DNA of 13,077 bases from JBBRLA01 sp038231615. Its GTDB lineage: Bacteria > Myxococcota_A > Polyangia > Palsa-1104 > JAEUJZ01. The DNA lies in contig JBBRLA010000188.1 of the NCBI GenBank assembly GCA_038231615.1, positions 1-13,077 on the forward strand, written 5' to 3'. The position numbers and the translations under genes were made by a program. Positions within the stretch are counted from its first letter, which is position 1, and each line of letters opens with the position of its first letter. A model generated the notes under the pieces. The model did no database searches and was not told the origin of the DNA. It saw nothing but the letters and a program-made list of their open reading frames with translations. Of this stretch, positions 1-7,868 are shown piece by piece.

Positions 1-165
1 GCTGATGATGCGCACGAATTGAATCAGAATGTAGGGTGCGCGCCCCGCCAGCGTCATGAGCAGGTGGCTTTCGAGCAGGATGTGCTCTTGCTCATCAGAG
101 TGCGCCAGCACGGCGCGGACCACCGGGAGGAACCATGGCTCCGGGGACGGCGCGGAGCCGAATCA
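1..165 (-). CDS. Partial unrecognised reading frame running off the left edge
   Basis: The minus strand is open from a stop at 163-165 to the window edge and reads like real protein: an amphipathic helical stretch containing SDEQEHILLESHLLMTLAGR and then YILIQFVRII. No ATG with a ribosome binding site precedes it. The only internal ATG is at 55-57, and GTG codons lie at 121-123 and 109-111. It could be the start of a gene continuing to the left, or a piece whose front has been lost, since the sequence just upstream on the same strand looks like the tail of another protein. I do not recognise the family. The amino-acid pattern supports coding, but start, end and function are open. Confidence 0.35.
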
Positions 166-168
166 GCG

Positions 169-300
169 TCAGTGGTATATCGCGAACAGTATGCCGGACC
201 CTATCCCGATCAAGGCTCCAACGCCAAGTGCGGCGACCGTTATCCCAATGGTCGAACCGTGGAGGTCACAAATTCGCCCACCTGAAACCCGGAAGAGCCG
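169..300 (-). pseudogene. C-terminal remnant with one membrane helix
   Basis: Between in-frame stops at 301-303 and 169-171 the minus strand encodes a short tail ending in a clear hydrophobic helix (TVAALGVGALIGIGSGILFA) followed by IYH and a stop. A Gly/Ala-rich terminal helix of this kind is common at the end of membrane-anchored proteins. No ATG, GTG or TTG start is available in this frame, so it cannot be an independent gene. It is probably the end of a membrane protein whose body was lost or shifted into another frame. The assignment rests only on the hydrophobic pattern. Confidence 0.3.
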
Positions 301-403
301 TTACGACCAGTAGGTCGCTCCCTCGGTCGCTGCGGGGGTGCGCCAAAATCTGCTCCGGCCATGTGCTTCTTGCTGAAATTACTCTTCATCAACGTGGCTG
401 GGA

Positions 404-431
404 TTGCTACGAAGGGTTTTCTGCTTATCAT
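404..431 (+). promoter_or_regulatory. Possible sigma70-type promoter for the S74-like lipoprotein gene
   Basis: TTGCTA at 404-409 and TATCAT at 426-431 are separated by 16 bases and match the -35 and -10 consensus at 4/6 and 5/6 positions. They sit in a locally AT-richer patch of otherwise GC-rich DNA. Transcription would begin near 438, giving a leader of about 40 bases before the ATG at 478. This is a match by eye only. Confidence 0.33.
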
Positions 432-477
432 TCATTGCCTCGTTGCAACCCCACCCATTCTCATGAGGAGGTCAGCC

Positions 478-1143
478 ATGTTCCATCGGCAGCTCAAGAA
501 TCCTTTCATTCTTCTGCTACTGCCAGTGATCCTCACAACAGCGCAGACCTTCTCCCTGGGCTGCGGCGGCGACACGGATGGCGGCGGGACACTGAAGTAC
601 TATACGACCTGCGGCGACCCGGTGTGCAGCAGCCACCGCGCGACCGGCGTGCCGGCCTGCACCACCCAGACCGCCGGGGCCGGCTGCGCCACCTCGGGAG
701 AGCAGTGCGACCCCGGCAACCTGTGTAACAGCCTGATCGTCTGTGCCCGTACCGACCCGAAGAGCGGCAGCGGCGGCTGTCCGATTTCGCGAAAGAGCAG
801 CAAGAGCGACATTCACTATCTCGGGCAGCCTGATCTTCTCCACTATCACGATGAACTGCGGAAGGTCCCGCTGGCGACTTTTCGCTACAAGGACGGCGGA
901 CCGGCGGCGCCCACACACCTTGGATTCATGATCGACGACGTGGAACCCAGCATGAGCGTGGACCCGGAGCGCAACATGGTCGACCTGTACGGCTACACCA
1001 CCATGGCGGTGGCAGCGGTCCAGATCCAGGCGCAGCAGATCGAGGCCCTGCAAAAGGAGGTCGCCGGCCTGCGGCAGCAATTGCAGGAGACGCGGCATAA
1101 GGGGACTCCCCTGACCCGCGGCCCGCGGCCCGCAACCCGCTGA
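478..1143 (+). CDS. Secreted lipoprotein with C-terminal peptidase S74-like (tail-fibre chaperone) domain
   Basis: This is a 221-residue envelope protein. Residues 1-28 form a hydrophobic signal ending SLGC, so Cys29 is the likely lipidated residue, although the lipobox is not ideal. A Gly/Asp linker and a Cys-rich stretch follow (cysteines 45 to 101). Residues 107-200 resemble the intramolecular chaperone domain of phage tail spikes: an SD pair at 110-111, a VPLATFRYKDG strand near 130, HLGFMIDDV near 147, VDLYGYTTMAVAA near 168, then a coiled-coil-like helix (QAQQIEALQKEVAGLRQQL). Such domains trimerise fibres. In phage endosialidases the Ser cleaves with a Lys five residues later, but here that position is Leu115, so self-cleavage is doubtful. 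ATG 478 is chosen over the upstream in-frame ATG at 361 because of GAGGAGGT eight bases before it and the signal peptide directly after. The role on the cell surface is unknown. Confidence 0.8.
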   Translation: MFHRQLKNPFILLLLPVILTTAQTFSLGCGGDTDGGGTLKYYTTCGDPVCSSHRATGVPACTTQTAGAGCATSGEQCDPGNLCNSLIVCARTDPKSGSGGCPISRKSSKSDIHYLGQPDLLHYHDELRKVPLATFRYKDGGPAAPTHLGFMIDDVEPSMSVDPERNMVDLYGYTTMAVAAVQIQAQQIEALQKEVAGLRQQLQETRHKGTPLTRGPRPATR

Positions 1144-1411
1144 GCAGCCGGCATAGTTGCGCCATGCCATAATCGGCAAAGCCTGATGCGCGGCATTGGG
1201 TCACAGAAATCTGACTCTCTTAACAGATTCTCAGGACGTCGTGCCGCTTCGGCCCAGGCAAACTCGCGAAATCATTGAACCGGTCTTCTATGCGGAGACG
1301 GACCTCGGATGGCATGACGCTTGCTAATCTCAGGAATGCCAAGATTCTTCCGACAGGAAGATGAGTCGGCCGTAAAGCTTATCGCTTATTCCATTACGAG
1401 GAGGTTTCACC

Positions 1412-2161
1412 ATGCGCATGCTCTTTGGTTTGGTGCTGGGTCTTGTCCTGTGCTCGTGTCAGGGAGCCAACCCGGGGGCCGGGGACGGGGGAGGGGACGG
1501 CCCGGGCGGGAACCTGGATGCCAGGCTCGTGAGCAACGATGCTGGAGGAGACGGAGGCGACGTGGTCATGTGTACGGGCATGCCAAGATCCTTTCCGACC
1601 TTCAACAAGGCGTGCACCGGAGCCGGCGACTGCGCGATTGTTCTCCACCAGACGGACTGCTGCGGCTCCCTGGCGGCCCTGGGCATCAACCAGGGCGAGC
1701 GCGCCCGCTTCGATCGCGATGAGGCGCTGTGCCGCTCGATGTACCCGGGCTGCGACTGTGCTGCGAGACCCACCTTGGCGGAGGATGGAAACCAGGCGCT
1801 CAGCCCGACGGACATCAGCGTGGACTGCCGCGTCGGCGCGTGCACCACCTTCGTCCGCCCCCATGGGGTGGTGGGCGATGCCTGCAAAGTTGACACCGAC
1901 TGTGCAAGCAAGCAGTGCCTGACCGAGTCCCAGGATACTCATTTTGTCGGCGGCTACTGCACGTTCAAGGGGTGCGACGAGATGAGCCACCTGTGCCCGG
2001 CGGGCTCCGAGTGCAGCGGACTCACCCAGGCAGGGACCCGCATCTGCCTGACCAAATGCGGCGCTATGAACACCTGCCGCTCGCCTTACCGTTGCTGCGG
2101 TCCGGGGCCCACGGCACGTTGGTGTGCGCCGGAGCAGAGCAGCGCGTGCATGTTGCGGTGA
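1412..2161 (+). CDS. Cys-rich secreted lipoprotein, function unknown
   Basis: This is a 249-residue protein with a short lipoprotein signal: residues 1-15 are hydrophobic and LCSC puts the lipidated Cys at 16. A disordered Gly/Asp linker runs to about residue 50. The rest is disulfide-rich, with 26 cysteines in the whole protein, including CC pairs at 83-84 and 228-229 and CxC at 114-116. Two segments can be seen: residues 54-148 with NKACTGAGDCAIVLHQTDCC, and residues 154-246 built of short Cys-knot-like motifs (GDACKVDTDCASKQC). I know this style from myxobacterial outer-surface lipoproteins but cannot name a function. GAGGAGGT lies seven bases before the ATG. It follows another lipoprotein gene on the same strand after a 268-base gap in which I see no gene, so it may have its own promoter. 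Confidence 0.75.
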   Translation: MRMLFGLVLGLVLCSCQGANPGAGDGGGDGPGGNLDARLVSNDAGGDGGDVVMCTGMPRSFPTFNKACTGAGDCAIVLHQTDCCGSLAALGINQGERARFDRDEALCRSMYPGCDCAARPTLAEDGNQALSPTDISVDCRVGACTTFVRPHGVVGDACKVDTDCASKQCLTESQDTHFVGGYCTFKGCDEMSHLCPAGSECSGLTQAGTRICLTKCGAMNTCRSPYRCCGPGPTARWCAPEQSSACMLR

Positions 2162-2227
2162 AGTTCGGAAAGCAACGCCATGGCGGCGGCGGCGGATGTC
2201 TTCACCGACACCTCATCGCCCAGAAGA

Positions 2228-2620
2228 TCAAGGAGCTCGACAAAAGCGACTGACCTCGGCGAGCAGCCGGCTCATCTGGACCGGCTTCTGTATCACGCTC
2301 TCGGCGTACAGGTCTCTGGCGGTGTCTGCCACGTTTGCGTCACCGGACATCACCACCACGGGGACCGCGGCGAGCCGTGGATCGCGCAGCTGCGCCTCGC
2401 GGAACTGGTGTCCGTCCATCACCGGCATGCGCAGGTCGAGGAGGATGACCCCGGGAAGGAGCCCCTGCCCGGTGAGCTTGCTCAGGGCGTCCGCGCCGTC
2501 ACACGCGGTCAGGACATCGTAGCCGGCGAGCTGCAGGATCGTCCGGATCACGTCGCGGATGTCTGCATCGTCGTCGATGACCATCACCAGCCCGGAAGTG
2601 AGAGGCGCAGCCAGCATCAT
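2228..2620 (-). CDS. Stand-alone response-regulator receiver protein
   Basis: This 130-residue protein consists of a single CheY-like receiver domain with no output domain. The phosphorylation pocket is complete: acidic pair Asp16-Asp17, phospho-acceptor Asp62 in the LLDLRMPVMDG strand and loop, Ser92 in VVVMSGD, and Lys112 in IQKPV. Its ATG (2618-2620) overlaps the TGA of the kinase gene (2617-2619) as ATGA, so it is probably translated by coupling. It is the natural phosphate acceptor of the histidine kinase encoded just upstream. With no DNA-binding domain it must act by protein contact or as a relay. A gap of 66 bases separates its end from the convergent lipoprotein gene, and I see no clear terminator hairpin there. 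Confidence 0.93.
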   Translation of the reverse strand: MMLAAPLTSGLVMVIDDDADIRDVIRTILQLAGYDVLTACDGADALSKLTGQGLLPGVILLDLRMPVMDGHQFREAQLRDPRLAAVPVVVMSGDANVADTARDLYAESVIQKPVQMSRLLAEVSRFCRAP

Positions 2621-5600
2621 GTGGGCCTCGGGCCCTTGACAGGCAGTTCGACGGTGAATCGGGTGAAGGTGCCCGGCACGCTCTCGACGCGGACGGATCC
2701 GCCCAGGGCCTGTGCCAGGTGACGCACGATGTACAGGCCCAGGCCCAGTCCGCCGTAGGAACGGGAAGAGACGGCGCGGGCAAATTTTTCAAAAATCCGG
2801 GCCTGCGCGTCAGGGGCGATGCCGATGCCGTGGTCGATGATCACCAGACGGGCCACGCCGCCGGCAGAATCGACGGAAATCTGGATAGGTTTGGCCGCGC
2901 CGAACTTCAGGGCGTTGGACAGCAGGTTGGTGACCACGTGACCCAGTTCATCTTCCGCCCAGCGCCCAATGACTGGCGTCTGCGCCCGCAGGTCGACCTC
3001 ACAACCCGCCTGGAGCAACGACGGGGCGAGGCGCTCGACCACGTCGCGGACCACTTCAGACAGGTCAACCTCCTCCAGCCGCAGATCCAGGCGGCCCAGG
3101 TGGATCCGACCCACGGCGAGCATCTCGTTGATCAAGCCGGTCAGGCGGATGGCCTGGCGTTCCAGGAGCGTCGATATGTTGTGGACGTTGGCCGGGGTGA
3201 TGGGCAAAAGGCCGCTGCTCAAGCTCTGGGCGGCGAGCAGCAGCGAGGTCATCGGGGTGCGCAATTCATGGGAAGTGATCGACAAGAACTCGTCGCGGAC
3301 ATGGATCTCCTCCTCGGCGGCGGCGCGGGCCTGCTGTTCCTGAGACAGGAGTCGCGCGTTCTCCAGCGAGATGGCCGCCTGCGACGCCAAAAGCTCCAGC
3401 AGCGCCAGGCGATCATCGGTAAAAGCGCCGGCGAGCAGGTCGTTTTCCAGGTACAGAAGGGCCACGATCTCGGCCTGCCTAAGCAGCGGCAAGCACAGCA
3501 CGGACCGCGCCCCGGCCCGTTCCAGAGACACGTCGGTGGCGAACCGGGTCTCGCTGGCGGCGTCGTCGATGATGACCCGGTCGCTGGTGCGACGCACGTA
3601 CTGGACGATGGCCGCCGAGATGGACGGCGCCGCGCTCAACGGGAGCGATGGCAGGATTTTTGCCGAGACCCCCTGCTTGTTGCGCACGGCCTCGGCGCCG
3701 ATGGACACATCGGCCCCGCTGTTGAACAATAGATACCCCCTGCGGGCGCCGCCCTGCTCCAGCACCACCTGGAGCAAGGTGCAGACCAGCTTCTCGTGGA
3801 CGATCTCGCGCGAGATCGTCTGGGACGCCTTGACCACCGACAGGACGTCGAGCTGCTCCACGGGGGCCGCGAAGGTCGCCGCGGGCGAGGGCGGCGGCTC
3901 GGGTACCGAGAGGCGCGGGTGCTGCCGATCGATCTGCCGCACCTTGCCGTCGGCACCCCAGCGCAGGTAACGGGCGCGGGCTTCGCGCAGGTAGGCGTCG
4001 GCGATGAGGTCGAATCCGCGGGCGCGGTAGAAGCGCGATCCCAGCTCCAAGGCCAGCCCCTCGTTCTGAACAAAGCCGTTATCCCGCGCCGAGAGGATGG
4101 CTTCCTGATAGAAACGCATGGCCTCCTCTCCCTGGCCGCGCAGGCGGGCCATTTCAGCCGAGACCAGGGCGAACTTGTCGTAAAACGTCCCGGCGTGGTT
4201 GTGGGCCCACTCTTCGAGCTGGCGCAGGTGGGTACCCATGGTCTGGAGAATTTCTGCCCGATCATCGACCGATGCCCGGTCATGCCGGGCGGCCGAAAGA
4301 AGCGCCCCATAGTAGTGATAGTCGAGGAGCTGCGGATGGCTGAGCGAGGCCCACAACAGCTCTCCGGCGCGCCGGGCCGCCGCGCCGGCCGCTTCATGGT
4401 CGCCCGAAAAGAAGCGTGCCTGGAGCTTGAGGATATAGTACCAGCACACCATCGTGGGCATGCGGGCCTGGGTCAGGCCGGCTTCGAACTCTTCCTCGTC
4501 GAAGTCATCGCCGCTGAAGCTCGAGAAGCTCCGGGTCAGGCCGCGCAGGTTCTGGACGAAGCGCTGGATGCTGACGATGATGTCGGCGACGTCGTGGAAC
4601 CGGGCCCGGCGCACGTAGTCCAGAAGCGGCTGGGACTCGCGATACACCTCGCCGAGCGGCAGGCCTTGCAAGATCAGGTCGGTCAGGGTGTGGTTGCACG
4701 AATAGCAGGTCACTGTGACATCCCCGGTCTGGGCACCGATGCGGAACGCCGTCTTGATGAGATCCACTGCCTCCTTGATCGGCCGCTGCCAGATCGAGAT
4801 CAGCTCCATCGAATAATACGCCTTGGCCTTGAACGCGACGAAGTCATGCTTCTCGGCCAGATCGCAGGCCAGCCGCCCGAAGCGGTAGGCGTCCTGATAG
4901 CGATGAAACATCGGGCCCAGAATCACGCCGAACCACGCAAAGCCCTGGGTCGAGGCATCGGTGATCCCATAACGCAGGCTCAGGTTCACCATGTGGCACA
5001 GGTGCAGGGCGAGCAGGTTGTGATCGGTGAAAAAGGCCGGGGCGAAGAGCACCGAGAGAAGCCGCATCGCGGCCTGTACCTCGGGGTCGGTCATCAAGGG
5101 CAGGTCGATCAGCTCCTCGATCGAGCGCGGGCCCAAAAGTGCCTGGATCCGCACATACTCTTTCTCGACCTCGGCCCGGCCTGGATGGTGCATCATGTGG
5201 ACGCTGAACAGGTCCAGGCACTCCAGGGCGGCGGTGATCGCCTCCTTGTTCTCGGACTTCGTCACGTGCAGATCGACCAGCACGCGGTACACCGCCGCCT
5301 TGTCGATGCGCCTCTTGGCCTGCTCCTTGAGCGGCCCGAGCAGACGCTCCGCCTCATCCACGCCCCCGCTCATGAATTCACACTCCGCGCGCTCGAAGCT
5401 CAGGGCGAAAGACAGCGCGTACGTTTGCTCCCAGCAATCGGAGGCCAGAAGCGCCACGCCGGCGGATAGAAAGTTGACCGCCGAGCGGTAGGCGGTGGCC
5501 GCCTTGGCCTTCCTGCCGGCGATCAGGTTGAGGCGCGCCACGCGCTCCTTTTCCTCCGGCGCCTCGATGAGCGGGGCACCGAGGTTGAGCTGGTTCACCA

Positions 5601-7740
5601 GGTCGAAGATGCCCTCCTCGACCTGCTCCGGCGACAGGTGATCGAGCAGCAGACGGCCGATGCGCAAGTGGACCGCGCCGCGATCGGCAGCCGGGATGAG
5701 CGAGTGCGCCGCCTGCTGCACCCGATCGTGGAGAAAGCGATACCCATCGCCGCTGTGCAGCATCAGCCCTTCCCGGACCGCCTTTTCCACTTCCTTCTGG
5801 GTGTCATCCTGGGTCCGGCCCTGCAAGATCGCCAACGTCGCCAGGGAGGTGGTGTTGCCCACGCACGCCGCGAGCATCAACGCCTCCTGGGTCGACACCG
5901 GCAGGCGCCGCAGCTTGCCGACCATCAGCTCGACGACGTTGTCGGTAAACCCCTGTTCGCGGACGCGGGCCACGTCCCAGCAAAAGGTCGCGGTCCGGCT
6001 GTCGAACTCGATCAGATGTTCATCGGCGAGGGTGGTGATGAACTGGATGACGAAGAACGGGTTGCCGGCGGTCTTCTCCTCTATCAGGTCGGCCAGGGGA
6101 GCGGCCGGCGCGCGCTCGCAGTGCAGCGCGTCGGCGACCAAGGCCCCGATGTGCTCCACGGAGAGTGGACCGAGTACGATGTTCGAGATCCGGGCCCCCG
6201 CCCGGCGGGCCTCCACAAGGACCTGCAAGAGGGGGTGTGATGGGGAGACCTCGTTATCGCGATAGGCCCCGACCAGCAGGAGGTGGCGCATGTCGGGGTG
6301 GGTCATGAGGTCCTGGAGCAGCAAAAGGCTGGCCGGGTCAGCCCACTGCAGGTCGTCGAGGAAGATGGCGAGTGGGTGCTGCTTTTGGGCAAACACGCCG
6401 AGGAAGCGGCGGAACACGTCGTGGAACCGGCTCTGGGCATCGCCCGACGGCAGCGCGGGGACCGGCGGCTGCGGGCCGATGAGCACCGCGACCAGGGGGA
6501 TCACGTCCACGATGAGCTGTCCGTTTTTCCCGAGGGCCGCCTTGAGTTGCACCTGCCAGGCGGCGACCTCTTCCTGGCTCCCCGCGAGGATCTCGAGCAC
6601 CAGTTCCTGCACGGCCTGGACCAGCGTGGCATGGGGGATGTCGCGCTTGTACTGGTCGAATTTGCCCGAGATGAAGAAGCCCCGCTCGCGGACGATGGGC
6701 CTGTGCAGTTCGTTGACCAGGGATGACTTGCCGATGCCGGAGTAGCCTGAGACCAGGACCAGTTCGGGCGCCCCGGCTTCCACCACGCGGTCAAAGGCCG
6801 AAAGGAGCGCGGCGATCTCCTTTTCTCGCCCGTAGAGTTTTTGCGGGATGTGCAGGCGGTCGGGGACGTCCCCGATGCCGAGGGGGAAGGGGTCGATGGC
6901 ACCGCAAGCTCGCCACTTTTCGAGGCATCGGCGCAGGTCCGATTCCAGGCCGCGGGCGCTCTGGTAGCGGTCCGCGGCCTCTTTTGACAAGAGCCTGGCG
7001 ACGATGTCTGACACCGCCGTCGGGACCGCGGGCAGGACCTGGGCCACCGGAAAGAAGGTCCCGGCGATGTGGCAGTGGACCCATTCCATGGGATCGGCGG
7101 CCTGAAAGGGCAGCCGGCCCGTCAACATCTCGTAGAAAGTGATGCCGATCGAGTACAGGTCGGTGCGCTGATCGACGGTGCGGTTCATCCGGCCGGTCTG
7201 CTCCGGCGCCATGTAGGGCAGGGAGCCTTCGATCATGCGCCCGGCGCCGGCGGGCTCCCGGGTACACGGGATCGGGGTGGCGATTCCAAAGCCGGTGATC
7301 CACACCTCTTCGGTCTGGGGGTGGCATAGGATGTTCTGGGGCTTCAGGTCCCGATGGACCAGGTGCCGTCGATGGATGTCGGCCACCGCCGCCGCGATGC
7401 GGATCGCCAGCAAAAGGAACGTGCCGACCTCCATGGGCGACCCCAGTTGGCGGTCCAGCGAGTTGGCGCCGACGTCCTTCATGACCAGCGCCAGCATGCC
7501 CTGAAAGGTCAAAAGTGCCAGCGGAACCGGGGCGCAGGCCGGGGCCTCCGGCGCCCGGGTGATCTCGTACTCGTGTCTGAGCCGCTCCATGTCACGCGGC
7601 CGATGCTGGGGCGTCAGCACCTTCAGGACCACGGGCAGCCGGTCCAGGTCCCGGAGGGCGCGATAGATCAGGATCCGGTCGGTCTCATGGAGCGTGGCGG
7701 TCAGCGTGTACATGGCGGCATCCGTCGGCGGCCCGGTCAC
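2617..7740 (-). CDS. Ser/Thr protein kinase - AAA ATPase - GAF - histidine kinase fusion (trifunctional sensor kinase)
   Basis: This is a 1707-residue cytoplasmic signalling protein. Residues 10-275 form a Hanks-type kinase domain with Lys40, HRDLKPQN (Asp131, Asn136) and an MAPEQTGRMNR activation segment. The DFG motif reads GFG (Gly150) and no glycine-rich loop is visible. Residues 300-620 form a STAND/MalT-like ATPase with Walker A SGYSGIGKSS (Lys338) and Walker B AIFLDD (Asp462-Asp463). Residues 640-1270 are helical and TPR-like. Residues 1305-1460 resemble a GAF domain. HisKA follows with His1491 in SHELRTP, then an HATPase domain to 1705 with N box Asn1605/Asn1609, G1 Asp1636-x-Gly1638-x-Gly1640 and G2 GGLGLGL at 1663. 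No membrane helix is seen. GTG 7738-7740 is preferred because it overlaps the restored stop of the upstream gene and has GGAGG 13 bases before it; ATG 7711-7713 is an alternative. The ligand is unknown. The likely phosphate acceptor is the receiver gene just downstream. Confidence 0.95.
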   Translation of the reverse strand: MTGPPTDAAMYTLTATLHETDRILIYRALRDLDRLPVVLKVLTPQHRPRDMERLRHEYEITRAPEAPACAPVPLALLTFQGMLALVMKDVGANSLDRQLGSPMEVGTFLLLAIRIAAAVADIHRRHLVHRDLKPQNILCHPQTEEVWITGFGIATPIPCTREPAGAGRMIEGSLPYMAPEQTGRMNRTVDQRTDLYSIGITFYEMLTGRLPFQAADPMEWVHCHIAGTFFPVAQVLPAVPTAVSDIVARLLSKEAADRYQSARGLESDLRRCLEKWRACGAIDPFPLGIGDVPDRLHIPQKLYGREKEIAALLSAFDRVVEAGAPELVLVSGYSGIGKSSLVNELHRPIVRERGFFISGKFDQYKRDIPHATLVQAVQELVLEILAGSQEEVAAWQVQLKAALGKNGQLIVDVIPLVAVLIGPQPPVPALPSGDAQSRFHDVFRRFLGVFAQKQHPLAIFLDDLQWADPASLLLLQDLMTHPDMRHLLLVGAYRDNEVSPSHPLLQVLVEARRAGARISNIVLGPLSVEHIGALVADALHCERAPAAPLADLIEEKTAGNPFFVIQFITTLADEHLIEFDSRTATFCWDVARVREQGFTDNVVELMVGKLRRLPVSTQEALMLAACVGNTTSLATLAILQGRTQDDTQKEVEKAVREGLMLHSGDGYRFLHDRVQQAAHSLIPAADRGAVHLRIGRLLLDHLSPEQVEEGIFDLVNQLNLGAPLIEAPEEKERVARLNLIAGRKAKAATAYRSAVNFLSAGVALLASDCWEQTYALSFALSFERAECEFMSGGVDEAERLLGPLKEQAKRRIDKAAVYRVLVDLHVTKSENKEAITAALECLDLFSVHMMHHPGRAEVEKEYVRIQALLGPRSIEELIDLPLMTDPEVQAAMRLLSVLFAPAFFTDHNLLALHLCHMVNLSLRYGITDASTQGFAWFGVILGPMFHRYQDAYRFGRLACDLAEKHDFVAFKAKAYYSMELISIWQRPIKEAVDLIKTAFRIGAQTGDVTVTCYSCNHTLTDLILQGLPLGEVYRESQPLLDYVRRARFHDVADIIVSIQRFVQNLRGLTRSFSSFSGDDFDEEEFEAGLTQARMPTMVCWYYILKLQARFFSGDHEAAGAAARRAGELLWASLSHPQLLDYHYYGALLSAARHDRASVDDRAEILQTMGTHLRQLEEWAHNHAGTFYDKFALVSAEMARLRGQGEEAMRFYQEAILSARDNGFVQNEGLALELGSRFYRARGFDLIADAYLREARARYLRWGADGKVRQIDRQHPRLSVPEPPPSPAATFAAPVEQLDVLSVVKASQTISREIVHEKLVCTLLQVVLEQGGARRGYLLFNSGADVSIGAEAVRNKQGVSAKILPSLPLSAAPSISAAIVQYVRRTSDRVIIDDAASETRFATDVSLERAGARSVLCLPLLRQAEIVALLYLENDLLAGAFTDDRLALLELLASQAAISLENARLLSQEQQARAAAEEEIHVRDEFLSITSHELRTPMTSLLLAAQSLSSGLLPITPANVHNISTLLERQAIRLTGLINEMLAVGRIHLGRLDLRLEEVDLSEVVRDVVERLAPSLLQAGCEVDLRAQTPVIGRWAEDELGHVVTNLLSNALKFGAAKPIQISVDSAGGVARLVIIDHGIGIAPDAQARIFEKFARAVSSRSYGGLGLGLYIVRHLAQALGGSVRVESVPGTFTRFTVELPVKGPRPT

Positions 7741-7868
7741 CGGGTGGTCGACACCTCCAAGGATACACTGGATTCATAGATCTCGACTTTTTTGCCATTG
7801 CGGATTATTAATATCTTGCGAAAGTTGAACGGCTCGTCGCCCAGGTACTCACCGGTTGGCAGCCTGGC
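7737..7868 (-). other. Out-of-frame C-terminal continuation of the SPOR-like gene
   Basis: Reading the minus strand in the frame that ends with TGA at 7737-7739 gives a convincing 38-residue tail from 7853: GEYLGDEPFNFRKILIIRNG, then KKVEIYESSVSLEVSTTR. It is one frame away from the gene ending at 7808. A TAG in this frame at 7869-7871 places the frame change between about 7850 and 7868. Its stop overlaps the kinase GTG as GTGA, which is what an intact operon would show. The simplest reading is one missing base (or two extra) in the genome or the assembly. I see no obvious slippery heptamer at the junction that would argue for programmed frameshifting. Confidence 0.6.

Noticed and set aside
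517..1179. Minus-strand open frame opposite the S74-like lipoprotein
   Set aside because: The plus strand has a signal peptide, an ideal ribosome binding site and a recognisable domain; the minus frame has none.
1336..1599. Near-repeat ATGCCAAGAT...TTCCGAC at 1336-1354 and 1580-1599
   Set aside because: About 19 bases with a 1-base length difference, one copy inside a coding region; it may be chance and has no further context.
3796..5469. Plus-strand open frame of 557 codons inside the kinase gene
   Set aside because: It is fully antisense to the TPR-like and GAF regions of the kinase, with no motif or ribosome binding site.
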